DNA of 64,000 nt from Ketobacter sp036337295 (lineage in GTDB: Bacteria; Pseudomonadota; Gammaproteobacteria; Pseudomonadales; Ketobacteraceae): assembly GCA_036337295.1 (NCBI GenBank), contig JAYZEN010000005.1:69621-133620 (forward strand), read 5' to 3'. Positions within the stretch are counted from its first letter, which is position 1, and every line of letters begins with the position of its first letter. The notes beneath the pieces were generated by a model. That model saw nothing but the letters and a program-made list of their open reading frames with translations, did not search any database and had not been told where the DNA came from. Shown here piece after piece: positions 1-8,403 of this stretch. The translations under genes and the position numbers were made by a program.

Positions 1-212
1 TGCCGGAGAAGCGGGAGGTGGCCACCATTCCCCAGGTGCAGGACGCGGTGAAGGCCGTGGAAGCCCAATTGGCGGGGCGGGGTCGGGTTTTGCTCAGGCC
101 TTCGGGCACCGAGCCGTTGATCCGGGTGATGGTGGAAGGTGATAACGGTGCGGAAGTGGCCGCCTTGTGCCGCCAGATCGCCGATGTGGTGGCGGAAGTG
201 ATCAGCGCTTAG
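1..212 (+). CDS. glmM: Phosphoglucosamine mutase, C-terminal fragment
   Basis: This is the last ~70 codons of a gene cut by the left edge; the reading frame enters at base 3. The fragment carries the RPSGTEP loop, the phosphate-binding signature of the C-terminal domain of alpha-D-phosphohexomutases, followed by the usual short helix to the stop. GlmM converts glucosamine-6-phosphate to glucosamine-1-phosphate for peptidoglycan and LPS synthesis in the cytoplasm. The downstream order tpiA-secG-tRNA-Leu is the classical neighbourhood of glmM in Pseudomonas-type chromosomes, which favours GlmM over ManB/AlgC. The catalytic serine and metal loop lie outside the window. Confidence 0.88.
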   Translation, partial: PEKREVATIPQVQDAVKAVEAQLAGRGRVLLRPSGTEPLIRVMVEGDNGAEVAALCRQIADVVAEVISA

Positions 213-278
213 CCCCTTCTTGTATGTTGACACCTTCTTCGCTACCATTGCCGCCTCGTAAAAATGGAGGGTAGTGGC

Positions 279-1028
279 ATGCGGACACCTGTTGTCGCGG
301 GCAACTGGAAGATGAACGGCACCCGATCCAGCGTAGCCAGTCTACTGCAGGGGCTGAAGCAGGGCCTGCAGCCCGGGCGTACTGAGGTGCTGGTATGTGC
401 CCCGTATCCATTTTTGAGCCAGGTGTCAGAGGAGCTTTCCGGGAGTTCGATTCGCTGGGGGGCGCAAAACGCCAGCCAGCATGAGTCAGGGGCTTACACC
501 GGTGAGGTTTCCGTGGCCATGTTGCAGGAATTTGGCTGCAGCCATGTGATTTTGGGTCATTCCGAGCGCAGGGCTTTGTACGGTGAGCAGAATGATCTGG
601 TTGCCGATAAGTTTTGTGCGGTGCAGCGGGCAGGGTTGATTCCCATTCTGTGTGTCGGGGAAACCCTAGAGCAGCGGGACGCCGGAGACACCGTGACAGT
701 AGTGGAAGAGCAATTGATGGCGGTGGTTGATCGTGCGGGGATTGCGGCGTTTACTGATGCCGTACTGGCCTATGAGCCGGTATGGGCCATTGGTACCGGT
801 CGTACGGCAACCCCGGAACAGGCTCAGGAAGTTCATGCCGCACTAAGACAAAGGTTGGCGCAGATTGATGAGTCTGTAGCAAATGGCCTGTCCATTTTAT
901 ATGGCGGCAGTGTCAAGGCAGCCAATGCGGCAGAATTGTTTGGATGCCCGGATATCGATGGTGGCTTGATTGGTGGAGCCTCCCTGGATGCTGAAGAATT
1001 TATTGCGATCTGCCAGGCGGCAGAATAA
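279..1028 (+). CDS. tpiA: Triosephosphate isomerase
   Basis: Interconverts dihydroxyacetone phosphate and glyceraldehyde-3-phosphate in glycolysis and gluconeogenesis; a cytoplasmic TIM barrel. The 249-residue product has the normal length. It shows the substrate lysine in AGNWKMNG (Lys11), the electrophilic histidine in GHSERR (His94), the catalytic base in AYEPVWAIGTG (Glu166) and the phosphate-binding LYGGSV loop. I place the start at the ATG at 279 because a GGAGGG ribosome-binding site sits 7 bases upstream. The in-frame ATG at 264 would add MEGSG and would bury that site inside the gene. Only 13 bases separate it from secG, so the two are probably co-transcribed. Confidence 0.97.
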   Translation: MRTPVVAGNWKMNGTRSSVASLLQGLKQGLQPGRTEVLVCAPYPFLSQVSEELSGSSIRWGAQNASQHESGAYTGEVSVAMLQEFGCSHVILGHSERRALYGEQNDLVADKFCAVQRAGLIPILCVGETLEQRDAGDTVTVVEEQLMAVVDRAGIAAFTDAVLAYEPVWAIGTGRTATPEQAQEVHAALRQRLAQIDESVANGLSILYGGSVKAANAAELFGCPDIDGGLIGGASLDAEEFIAICQAAE

Positions 1029-1041
1029 TTAGGAAAACGAC

Positions 1042-1494
1042 ATGTTTGAAACCGTATTGTTAATCGTCTTGGTGGTGGTGGCCCTGGCCTTGATTGGTCT
1101 GGTGTTGATTCAGCAAGGGAAGGGCGCCGACGCCGGTGCATCCTTTGGTGGCGGGGCATCCCAGACCGTCTTCGGCAGTGCTGGGTCGGGTAACTTTCTG
1201 ACCAAGTCATCCTGGTTCCTGGCTGGTGTGTTCTTCATCATTTGTCTGGGCTTGGCCTACATCGCGCGGGAAAAAGCCTCCGGTGGTGATTTCAGCTTCG
1301 AAGAGCCGGAGCAGGCGGTAGTGGAAACCATTGAGACCGACGTGCCCCAGTATGAGGAAGAAGCCGCGAGCTCCGCAGCGGACGTACCGGCTGTGCCTGC
1401 TGAGGCGGTGGCGCCTGATGCGGTTGAAGCTGTGCCGGCGGCGGAAGAAGACGCGGAACCTGCCACAGCACCGGCTGTGCCACCGGTTGAATAA
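1042..1494 (+). CDS. secG: Protein translocase subunit SecG
   Basis: Small inner-membrane subunit of the SecYEG channel that assists SecA-driven protein export. The N-terminal half has the two membrane segments (about residues 3-22 and 53-72) joined by the conserved loop with GAGASFGGGASQTVFGSAG. The 150-residue length exceeds the ~110 of E. coli because of an acidic, Ala/Pro/Glu-rich low-complexity tail (about residues 85-150). Such tails are common in this family in Pseudomonadales. The gene follows tpiA closely and precedes tRNA-Leu(GAG), as secG-leuU does in E. coli. Confidence 0.95.
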   Translation: MFETVLLIVLVVVALALIGLVLIQQGKGADAGASFGGGASQTVFGSAGSGNFLTKSSWFLAGVFFIICLGLAYIAREKASGGDFSFEEPEQAVVETIETDVPQYEEEAASSAADVPAVPAEAVAPDAVEAVPAAEEDAEPATAPAVPPVE

Positions 1495-1558
1495 ATTAAA
1501 CATTGCGGCGTGATTTCGGTGGAACGCCAAGGCGTTATCCGTTAAATTATGCCTCCCC

Positions 1559-1645
1559 GCCGAAGTGGTGAAATTGGTAGACACGCTATCTTGAGGGGGT
1601 AGTGGCCTAACGGTCGTGCCGGTTCAAGTCCGGCCTTCGGCACCA
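1559..1645 (+). tRNA. tRNA-Leu (anticodon GAG)
   Basis: An 87-nt class II tRNA with encoded CCA. The acceptor strands GCCGAAG (1559-1565) and CTTCGGC (1635-1641) pair fully, with discriminator A and CCA at 1643-1645. The anticodon arm is CTATC/GGTAG around the loop TTGAGGG, giving GAG. A long variable arm and a T arm with GGTTCAAGTCC are present. Its position just after secG matches leuU of E. coli. Confidence 0.96.
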
Positions 1646-1655
1646 AATCAAGTGT

Positions 1656-1680
1656 AAGCCCGCACTGTGCGGGCTTTTTA
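1656..1680 (+). terminator. Rho-independent terminator after tRNA-Leu
   Basis: A 9-bp stem AAGCCCGCA/TGCGGGCTT closes a 3-base loop and is followed by a T run. It starts 11 bases after the CCA end of tRNA-Leu and likely ends the tpiA-secG-tRNA-Leu transcript. Confidence 0.9.
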
Positions 1681-1732
1681 AATTCTTTTTAAATACCAGC
1701 ACTTAGAGAAAATTTTTATTTGTGACAACCTG

Positions 1733-1761
1733 TTGACAGGTCAAAACAAACTCTCTAAGAT
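1733..1761 (+). promoter_or_regulatory. Sigma-70 promoter of initiator tRNA
   Basis: TTGACA at 1733-1738 and TAAGAT at 1756-1761 are separated by exactly 17 bases. An AT-rich stretch lies upstream and a GC-rich discriminator (GCGCGTC) follows the -10, as in stringently controlled stable-RNA promoters. The tRNA begins 15 bases after the -10. Confidence 0.85.
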
Positions 1762-1775
1762 GCGCGTCTTGTCGA

Positions 1776-1852
<77 letters not shown>

Positions 1853-1862
1853 ATCCTAAGCC

Positions 1863-1903
1863 GCCTGCCTGATCGGGAATTACCAGACCCGAATCAGGCA
1901 GGC
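1863..1903 (+). other. Strong 15-bp stem-loop downstream of tRNA-fMet
   Basis: An 11-bp perfect outer stem (1863-1873 with 1893-1903) continues as CGGG/CCCG (1874-1877 with 1888-1891) with a single bulged A, closing a 10-base loop. No T run follows, so it is not a canonical terminator; it could be an RNA processing or 3'-end stabilising element, or a Rho-assisted end. Part of its right arm (CAGGCAGGCAGC) recurs about 58 bases downstream. Confidence 0.6.
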
Positions 1904-1970
1904 AGCGACTCAAGACTCAATGTCTTCTCGGTTTGAAGCCAGTGGCGTGATGCAGGCAGGCAGCAATGTA

Positions 1971-2000
1971 TTGAAGCGCTGTCGCAATCGTTGCTATAAT
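1971..2000 (+). promoter_or_regulatory. Promoter of the rimP-nusA-infB operon
   Basis: TTGAAG (1971-1976) and a perfect TATAAT (1995-2000) are spaced by 18 bases. Transcription would begin near 2007, about 205 bases before rimP, and pass through the attenuator at 2077-2105. Confidence 0.8.
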
Positions 2001-2006
2001 TCGCAG

Positions 2007-2105
2007 CCGACGGGACTGGGTGAGAACCTTAAGTGATTAGGTCGAGCCCACACGGAGCTAACGAGTAAGAATTTTGAAAGCCCCTACTTATAGGGGCTTT
2101 TTATT
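2007..2105 (+). ncRNA. rimP leader (putative attenuator RNA)
   Basis: This segment lies between a good promoter and rimP and ends in an intrinsic terminator, so initiating transcripts would either stop after ~100 nt or read on into rimP-nusA-infB. A gammaproteobacterial rimP-leader attenuator with this layout is an established RNA family; I assign it by position and the terminator, not by a covariance search. The operon encodes NusA, which itself acts on termination, so feedback is plausible. No antiterminator fold was worked out here. Confidence 0.6.
2077..2105 (+). terminator. Attenuator hairpin upstream of rimP
   Basis: Ten-base-pair stem AAAGCCCCTA/TAGGGGCTTT with a CTTA loop, directly followed by further T residues. 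It lies inside the leader and ~105 bases before the rimP start codon. Confidence 0.88.
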
Positions 2106-2211
2106 AGGAATAATTTGGCCGGGTCAGTTGCGGATGCATGCCGGGTCAAACAGTTGTGGGCCATGGTGCCCACTTTTTGTTTGTGAAACAGAGATAGAGC
2201 CCAGACGTTAC

Positions 2212-2673
2212 GTGTCATCAAAACGAATCGAAACTTTGAAAGAAATGCTGGAGCCTGCGGTCAATGCGGTGGGTATGGAGCTGTGGGGCATTGAGTTTTT
2301 GTCCCAGGGCAAGCATTCCATTCTGCGGGTGTACATCGATTCCGAAAACGGCGTCACCATCGATAATTGCGAGGCAGCCTCCCATCAGGTGAGCGGTGTC
2401 CTCGATGTGGAAGATCCTATTAACGGCGAATACAACCTGGAAGTCTCCTCACCGGGTATGGATCGTCCCCTTTTTACCTTTGACCAATTTGCCGCATACG
2501 AAGGCGAGCTGATCAAAGTGCGTTTGCAAATGGCCGTGAACGGCATGAGAAATTTCACCGGTAAGCTGTTGGCTGCGAAAGATGATGCGCTCACTTTCCA
2601 GATTGATAACCAGCAGCTCACTGTTTCCATCAACCAAATTGATAAGGCAAACCTGGTCCCAATTTTCGACTAA
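2212..2673 (+). CDS. rimP: Ribosome maturation factor RimP
   Basis: Binds the free 30S subunit and helps S19/S12 incorporation during 30S assembly. The 153-residue product has the family hallmarks LRVYIDSENGV, SHQVSGVLDVEDPI and the NLEVSSPGMDRPLF signature, and ends with DKANLVPIFD as in Pseudomonas RimP. I chose the GTG at 2212 because it gives an N-terminus starting SSKRIETL that matches the family. Upstream extension of the frame would run through the attenuator hairpin. No strong ribosome-binding site is visible, so initiation may be weak. First gene of the rimP-nusA-infB operon. Confidence 0.95.
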   Translation: MSSKRIETLKEMLEPAVNAVGMELWGIEFLSQGKHSILRVYIDSENGVTIDNCEAASHQVSGVLDVEDPINGEYNLEVSSPGMDRPLFTFDQFAAYEGELIKVRLQMAVNGMRNFTGKLLAAKDDALTFQIDNQQLTVSINQIDKANLVPIFD

Positions 2674-2721
2674 CGTGCTGATGGATATCTATCGTACGCA
2701 GTCTCAGGGTGAGGCAGTGAG

Positions 2722-4218
2722 ATGAGCAAAGAAATACTTTTGGTAGCGGATACCGTATCCAACGAGAAAGGCGTTGATAAAGACGTGATCTTCGGCGCTG
2801 TTGAACTGGCGCTGGCAACAGCCACTAAAAAACGATTCCCTTCCGATGACGTGGATATCCGGGTGAGCATCAATCGCACCACCGGAGATTACGATACCTA
2901 CCGTCGCTGGCATGTGGTTCTGGATGAGGACTTCGAGTTTCCCGGTCGTCACCTGACCCTGGATGAAGCCCACGATATCGATAAGAGCCTGAATATCGGT
3001 GATACCTGGGAAGAGGAGATCGAGTCCATCGATTTCGGCCGTATTGCCGCCCAGACCGCCAAGCAGGTGATTGTACAGAAGGTACGTGAAGCCGAGCGTC
3101 AACAGGTGATCGAGGCGTTTCTGGATCGCATCGGTGAACTGGTCAGTGGTACGGTCAAGAAAGTGACCCGTGACAGCGTAATCCTGGACCTGGGCAACAA
3201 CGCAGAAGCCCTGTTGCCACGGGATGAAATGATTCCCCGTGAAACGTTCCGTATGAGCGACCGCGTACGGGCTGTGCTGCACGATGTGAACCGGGAAAAC
3301 CGCGGCCCTCAGCTGTTTGTCAGCCGCAGCCGTCCGGAAATGTTGATCGAGCTGTTCAAGATTGAAGTGCCGGAAATCGGTGAAGACCTGATCGAGATCA
3401 AGGGCGCGGCCCGTGATCCCGGCTCTCGCGCCAAGATTGCTGTAAAAACCCACGACCAGCGGGTAGACCCGGTGGGTGCCTGTGTTGGTATGCGTGGCGC
3501 CCGGGTGCAGGCGGTTTCCAATGAGCTGGGCGGCGAGCGTATCGATATTGTGTTGTGGGACGACAACGTCGCCCAGTTCGTTATCAACGCCATGTCGCCG
3601 GCGGATGTGGTGTCTATTGTGGTGGACGAGGACCGTCATGCCATGGACATCGCAGTAGAGGAAGATCAGTTGGCCCAGGCCATTGGTAAGGGTGGACAGA
3701 ACATTCGTCTGGCCAGTGAGTTGTCCGGTTGGGACTTGAATGTCATGACCGTGGAGCAGGCCCAGAGCAAGCAGGAAGAAGAAGCCGGCGAGCTGGTTGA
3801 GCGCTTCATGGTTGAGCTGGACGTGGACGAAGACGTGGCCGTGGTGCTGGTGGAGGAAGGTTTCACCAGCCTGGAAGAAGTGGCCTATGTTCCCAAAGAG
3901 GAAATGATGTCGATCGATGGCTTCGATGAGGATGTTGTGGATGAATTGCGGCGTCGGGCTAAAGACGCGCTGCTGACCAAAGCTCTGGTATCGGAAGAAA
4001 AACTGGAAGGTGAACAGGCGCCTGCTGAAGACCTGTTGAATATGGACGGTATGGATAAAACCACCGCCTACGCGCTGGCAAAGATTGGCATCATCACCAT
4101 GGATGACCTCGCAGAGCAGGCAGTTGATGACCTGCTGGATGTGGAAGGCATTGATGAAGAACGCGCCGCGCAATTGATAATGACTGCACGTGCCCCCTGG
4201 TTCGAGGGTCAGGAATAA
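2722..4218 (+). CDS. nusA: Transcription termination/antitermination protein NusA
   Basis: Cytoplasmic RNA polymerase cofactor that promotes pausing and hairpin termination and, with other Nus factors, antitermination on rRNA operons. The 498-residue length is that of the E. coli type. Visible in order: the N-terminal polymerase-binding domain (1-~130), an S1 domain (~135-200, with VSGTVKKVTRDSVILDLG), tandem KH domains (~230-345, with GKGGQNIRLASEL), and two acidic helix-hairpin-helix repeats at the C-terminus (~365-430 and ~440-498). The repeats are the alpha-CTD/autoinhibition module of gammaproteobacteria. It starts 48 bases after rimP and is followed by infB. Confidence 0.98.
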   Translation: MSKEILLVADTVSNEKGVDKDVIFGAVELALATATKKRFPSDDVDIRVSINRTTGDYDTYRRWHVVLDEDFEFPGRHLTLDEAHDIDKSLNIGDTWEEEIESIDFGRIAAQTAKQVIVQKVREAERQQVIEAFLDRIGELVSGTVKKVTRDSVILDLGNNAEALLPRDEMIPRETFRMSDRVRAVLHDVNRENRGPQLFVSRSRPEMLIELFKIEVPEIGEDLIEIKGAARDPGSRAKIAVKTHDQRVDPVGACVGMRGARVQAVSNELGGERIDIVLWDDNVAQFVINAMSPADVVSIVVDEDRHAMDIAVEEDQLAQAIGKGGQNIRLASELSGWDLNVMTVEQAQSKQEEEAGELVERFMVELDVDEDVAVVLVEEGFTSLEEVAYVPKEEMMSIDGFDEDVVDELRRRAKDALLTKALVSEEKLEGEQAPAEDLLNMDGMDKTTAYALAKIGIITMDDLAEQAVDDLLDVEGIDEERAAQLIMTARAPWFEGQE

Positions 4219-4276
4219 CCTGATCCCGAACCTGAGCATTTAACCGGCACGAAGAACAGGAGTGAGAAACGCTGAT

Positions 4277-6970
4277 ATGGCAGAAGTGACCGTCGCACAG
4301 CTAGCAGATGTCGTGGGTATACCCGTTGAGACTCTATTGCAGCAAATGAAAGACGCGGGGCTGACTCACAAAGATCCAGCGCAAGCTGTATCAGATACTG
4401 AGAAAGAGCAATTGTTGGCGCACCTGAAACGATCCCATGGTGAGTCTGATTCTGCGCCCAAGAAAATCACCCTCCAGCGGAAGAGCGTCAGTACGCTGAA
4501 AGTGAGTGGTTCCCAGGGCCGCAGCAAAACCGTAAACGTTGAAGTGCGGAAAAAACGCACCTATGTGAAACGTTCCACCGTGGAAGCGGAAGAGGCGGCT
4601 AAAGCAGAAGAAGCGCGCCTGGAAGCGGAACGCATAGCGGCGGAAGAAGCCGAAGCCGCTGCGAAAAAAGCAGAGCAGGAGCGCCTGGCTGCGGAGAAGA
4701 AGGCAGCGGAAGAAGCCCGCAAGGCGGCTGAGGAAGCGGCTCAGGCAGAAGAGGTCAACGAGCCTTCAGAAGTTAAAGCTGCCAAGTCGAAGAAAGAGCC
4801 TGCACCCGCTAAGGAAGCGCCTAAGAAGCCGGAGAAAAGTCCGGAAGAACAAGCCGCTGAAGACGCCCGTAAAGCTGAAGAAGCCAAGCGTAGAGACGAA
4901 ATTCGCAAGAAAGCGGAAGATGAAGCTCGTCAGCGTACTTTGGAAGAAGCCCGTCGCATTGCCCAGGAACTGGAAGGCCGTTCAGACGACGAAGCTGCCA
5001 GTAAAGAAGAGCTGTTGGAAGAAGAAAAGGACGCCATTGTTAAGCGCGCGTTTGAAGACAGTCTGGATCGCGAAGCGCGTCAGGCCAAGCGCGCTCGTAA
5101 AGTTCCCAAGAAGAAAGGCAAGGATAAACAGCCTGAGCGCAAGATTGTGCCTCGTGTTTCCGCCTCTCGTCTTAACCAGCACGGGTTCCAGAACCCGACA
5201 GGACCTGTCGTGCGTGAAGTTGCCCTAGGCGATAGTATTCTGGTTTCAGATTTGGCCCAGCAAATGTCCGTCAAAGGTGCAGCAGTGGTGAAATCGCTGT
5301 TTAACCTGGGCGTTATGGCGACCATGAACCAGGCCATTGACCGTGATACTGCCCAATTAATCGTTGAAGAGTTTGGCCACAACGTCAAACTGGTCAGCGA
5401 AGATGCGGTTGAGGATTCTCTGGTAGAACACCTGGAAGATACCCAGACCGATAGCGAAATGGCATCCCGGGCTCCGGTGGTGACCATCATGGGGCACGTT
5501 GACCACGGTAAAACGTCCTTACTGGATTATATTCGACGCACCCGCGTTGCCGCTGGTGAAGCCGGTGGTATTACCCAGCACATTGGTGCCTATCACGTTG
5601 AAACCGGTCACGGCATGATTACCTTCCTGGATACTCCCGGCCATGCGGCGTTTACACAAATGCGGGCTCGTGGTGCTTCCTGTACGGACATCGTGGTGTT
5701 GGTGGTGGCAGCGGATGACGGCATGATGCCGCAGACTGCTGAAGCAATCGATCACGCCCGTGCCGCCAATGTGCCGATCATCGTGGCTGTGAACAAAATG
5801 GATAAGGAAGACGCCGATCCGGAGCGGGTTAAATCGGATCTGTCGCAGAAGGAAGTCATTTCTGAAGAATGGGGTGGCGATACTCAGTTTGTGCACGTAT
5901 CTGCTCACACAGGGCAGGGTATTGACGAGCTGCTGGATGCCATCCTGCTGCAATCCGAAGTCCTTGAGTTGAAAGCTGTGCCCACCGGTGCCGCTCGCGG
6001 TATCGTAATTGAATCTCGTGTGGATAAAGGTCGTGGTGTGGTGGCCAGCTTGTTGGTGCAGAACGGTATTCTGAACCAGGGTGATATGGTTCTGGCCGGT
6101 GAGCACTATGGTCGTGTGCGTGCCATGTTGGATGAAAACGGTAAGCCAATAAAGGAAGCCGGACCTTCTATTCCTGTGGAGGTCCTGGGTTTGGCTGGTG
6201 CGCCAGATGCGGGTGAAGAATTCCAGATCGTTCCAGATGAACGCAAGGCCCGTGAAGTGGCCGAGTTCCGTCAGAAGAAGCTGCGCCATAACCGTTTGGC
6301 CCGTCAACAGGCGGCTAAACTGGAGAATATATTCGAGAACATGGGCGCAGGCGAAGCCGCTTCGGTCAATATCGTATTGAAGACCGATGTGCGCGGTTCA
6401 CTGGAAGCGTTGCAAACAGCGTTGACTGATTTGTCCACCGACGAAGTAAAAGTGAATATCGTCTCCTCCGGCGTAGGCGGTATCAACGAATCCGACGTCA
6501 ACTTGGCATTGACCTCCAATGCGGTGGTTATCGGCTTTAACGTACGTGCTGATGGCGCTGCCCGCAAGTTGTGTCAGGAAGAGGGCATCGAGCTGCGTTA
6601 CTACAGCGTCATCTATGACATCATCGAAGACGTCAAGAACGCCATGTCCGGTCTGCTGGAGCCAGAACTGCGTGAAGAGATCGTAGGGGTGGCTGAGGTG
6701 CGCGATGTATTCCGTTCCTCCAAGTTCGGTGCTGTGGCTGGTTGTAAGGTAGTGGAAGGTACCATCTACCGTAACAAGCCGATCCGTGTATTGCGTGATG
6801 ACGTAGTAGTCTTCCAGGGTGAACTGGAATCCCTGCGCCGCTTCAAGGATGACGTAAACGAAGTTAACGCCGGTATCGAATGTGGTATCGCAGTGAAGAG
6901 CTACAACGACGTGAAAGAAGGCGACAAGATCGAAGTCTTTAACGTGAAAAAAGTAGCTCGCACCATTTAA
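4277..6970 (+). CDS. infB: Translation initiation factor IF-2
   Basis: GTPase that places fMet-tRNA on the 30S P site and promotes subunit joining. The 897-residue product begins MAEVTVAQLADVVGIP, the IF2_N fold. A long Lys/Glu/Ala-rich charged coiled region (~residues 85-290) and a second IF2_N-like segment follow. Then comes the G domain from ~residue 400 with GHVDHGKTS, DTPGHAAF and NKMDK, and domains II-IV. I start at the ATG at 4277, which matches the family N-terminus; an upstream in-frame GTG at 4262 would add five residues. The AGGAG at ~4258 is 14 bases from this ATG, rather far. rbfA follows after 13 bases. Confidence 0.97.
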   Translation: MAEVTVAQLADVVGIPVETLLQQMKDAGLTHKDPAQAVSDTEKEQLLAHLKRSHGESDSAPKKITLQRKSVSTLKVSGSQGRSKTVNVEVRKKRTYVKRSTVEAEEAAKAEEARLEAERIAAEEAEAAAKKAEQERLAAEKKAAEEARKAAEEAAQAEEVNEPSEVKAAKSKKEPAPAKEAPKKPEKSPEEQAAEDARKAEEAKRRDEIRKKAEDEARQRTLEEARRIAQELEGRSDDEAASKEELLEEEKDAIVKRAFEDSLDREARQAKRARKVPKKKGKDKQPERKIVPRVSASRLNQHGFQNPTGPVVREVALGDSILVSDLAQQMSVKGAAVVKSLFNLGVMATMNQAIDRDTAQLIVEEFGHNVKLVSEDAVEDSLVEHLEDTQTDSEMASRAPVVTIMGHVDHGKTSLLDYIRRTRVAAGEAGGITQHIGAYHVETGHGMITFLDTPGHAAFTQMRARGASCTDIVVLVVAADDGMMPQTAEAIDHARAANVPIIVAVNKMDKEDADPERVKSDLSQKEVISEEWGGDTQFVHVSAHTGQGIDELLDAILLQSEVLELKAVPTGAARGIVIESRVDKGRGVVASLLVQNGILNQGDMVLAGEHYGRVRAMLDENGKPIKEAGPSIPVEVLGLAGAPDAGEEFQIVPDERKAREVAEFRQKKLRHNRLARQQAAKLENIFENMGAGEAASVNIVLKTDVRGSLEALQTALTDLSTDEVKVNIVSSGVGGINESDVNLALTSNAVVIGFNVRADGAARKLCQEEGIELRYYSVIYDIIEDVKNAMSGLLEPELREEIVGVAEVRDVFRSSKFGAVAGCKVVEGTIYRNKPIRVLRDDVVVFQGELESLRRFKDDVNEVNAGIECGIAVKSYNDVKEGDKIEVFNVKKVARTI

Positions 6971-6983
6971 GAGGTGATTGTCG

Positions 6984-7397
6984 TTGCGTCATAGTGCCCG
7001 TGGTTATAACCGTACCGATCGCATAGCCGACCAGATCCAGCGGGATCTGGCCGTGCTGCTGCAGCGGGAAGTCAAAGACCCCCGTGTCGGTATGGTTACC
7101 ATCAACAGTGTGAACGTAAGCAAAGATCTGGCGTTTGCCGATGTTTATGTCACCTTTATGGGAATCAACGAAGACCAGAACGTGGAGGAGTCGCTGGAAG
7201 TGCTGGAGCACGCCGGTGGCTTCCTGCGCAGCCTGTTGGCCAAAGGCATCAAGCTGCGGGTGATGCCCCGACTGCGTTTTCACTACGATCACACCATTGT
7301 TGACGGTCCGCGGATGTCGCGCCTGATTGACAAGGCTGTAGCCGAAGACAAAGCCCGTCATCGCGACGAAAACCAAAGCGAAATCGACGGAGAGTAA
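6984..7397 (+). CDS. rbfA: Ribosome-binding factor A
   Basis: Cold-adaptation factor that binds the 30S subunit and aids 16S 5'-end maturation. The 137-residue KH-type protein has RTDRIADQIQRDLA, REVKDPRVG and the FHYD motif typical of RbfA. Of the two in-frame TTG codons (6978 and 6984), the second is chosen because the GAGGTG ribosome-binding site at 6971-6976 would leave 7 bases; it leaves one base to the first. Lies between infB and truB and is two bases from truB, so translation is likely coupled. Confidence 0.94.
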   Translation: MRHSARGYNRTDRIADQIQRDLAVLLQREVKDPRVGMVTINSVNVSKDLAFADVYVTFMGINEDQNVEESLEVLEHAGGFLRSLLAKGIKLRVMPRLRFHYDHTIVDGPRMSRLIDKAVAEDKARHRDENQSEIDGE

Positions 7398-7399
7398 TC

Positions 7400-8323
7400 T
7401 TGGCAAAGCGACGTAATCGGGGCCGTGCCGTCGACGGCGTACTGGTATTGGACAAACCTGGCGGTTGCACCTCCAACGAGATCCTGCAACGGGTCAAGCG
7501 TATGTTCGGTGCCGCCAAAGCCGGGCATACCGGCAGCCTGGACCCGCTGGCCACCGGCGTGTTGCCGCTGTGCTTTGGCGAGGCCACCAAGTTTTCCCAG
7601 TTTTTGCTGGATGCGGACAAAGCCTATGTGGTGAAGGCCAAGTGGGGTGAACGCACTGACACCGCCGATGCTGATGGTGAAGTGGTGGAAACCTGTGCCA
7701 CCGACGGGCTCACTCGAGAGGCACTGTTGAGTACCCTGGAGCAGTTCAGAGGTGAGATTGAGCAGGTGCCGTCCATGTATTCCGCGCTCAAGCACAACGG
7801 GCAGCCGCTGTACAAACTGGCGCGGCAGGGAGTGGAAGTGGAACGCAAGGCGCGCAAAGTGCACATTCACAGCCTGGAGCTGCTAGACTTCGACACCATC
7901 CATTTCAGTCTGGCGGTGGCCTGCAGCAAGGGCACCTATGTGCGCAATCTGGTGGAAGACGTTGCCGCCGCTTTGGGTAATCTGGCGCATGTGGTAGAAT
8001 TGCGCCGCACTCAGGCCGGGCCCTATACCCTGGAACAGGCTGTGACCATTGAAGATTTGTCGCAAGCCATTGATTCCGGAGGGCATAAAGCTCTCGACGA
8101 GCTGCTGTTACCCCTCGGTAGCAGCGCCGATCACTGGCCGGCGTTGGCGCTGACGGAAGCCACTGCGTTTTATCTGCGCAACGGTAATCCGGTGCAGATC
8201 CCCGGTGCGCCGGCGGAGGGTTGGGTCAAGCTGACCGGCCCTAATGAAGAATTTATTGGTGTTGGTGAGGTGCTGGACGATGGTAAAGTGGCTCCCCGAC
8301 GCTTGATAAGTAGCAGCCAGTAG
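7400..8323 (+). CDS. truB: tRNA pseudouridine(55) synthase TruB
   Basis: Makes pseudouridine 55 in the T loop of all elongator tRNAs. The 307-residue protein opens with the RNRGRAVDGVLVLDKPGG block, carries the catalytic aspartate in HTGSLDPLATGVL, and has the YSALKHNGQPLYKLAR and GTYVRNLVEDV motifs, ending in a short PUA-like C-terminal region. The start is TTG at 7400 with GGAGAG about six bases upstream. Expression follows from the infB-rbfA operon. Confidence 0.97.
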   Translation: MAKRRNRGRAVDGVLVLDKPGGCTSNEILQRVKRMFGAAKAGHTGSLDPLATGVLPLCFGEATKFSQFLLDADKAYVVKAKWGERTDTADADGEVVETCATDGLTREALLSTLEQFRGEIEQVPSMYSALKHNGQPLYKLARQGVEVERKARKVHIHSLELLDFDTIHFSLAVACSKGTYVRNLVEDVAAALGNLAHVVELRRTQAGPYTLEQAVTIEDLSQAIDSGGHKALDELLLPLGSSADHWPALALTEATAFYLRNGNPVQIPGAPAEGWVKLTGPNEEFIGVGEVLDDGKVAPRRLISSSQ

Positions 8324-8336
8324 CTGCGCAAGTAGT

Positions 8337-8377
8337 AACCGACCGAACTGTAAATATGCGTGGTCCGGCCGGTTTTT
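8337..8377 (+). terminator. Hairpin with T run between truB and rpsO
   Basis: AACCGACCG (8337-8345) pairs with CGGCCGGTT (8366-8374) with one A.C mismatch across a 20-base loop, and five T residues follow. This would act as a partial terminator or attenuator ahead of rpsO. S15 is autoregulated through its leader in E. coli; whether the same fold exists here was not established. Confidence 0.5.
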
Positions 8378-8403
8378 AATCTAAGCATATTGGAGAAAAG
8401 ACA

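Noticed and set aside
2704..4239. Long open frame (511 codons) on the minus strand over nusA
   Set aside because: It is antisense to a fully conserved NusA and has a His/Gln/Asn-rich composition typical of shadow frames in GC-rich genes.
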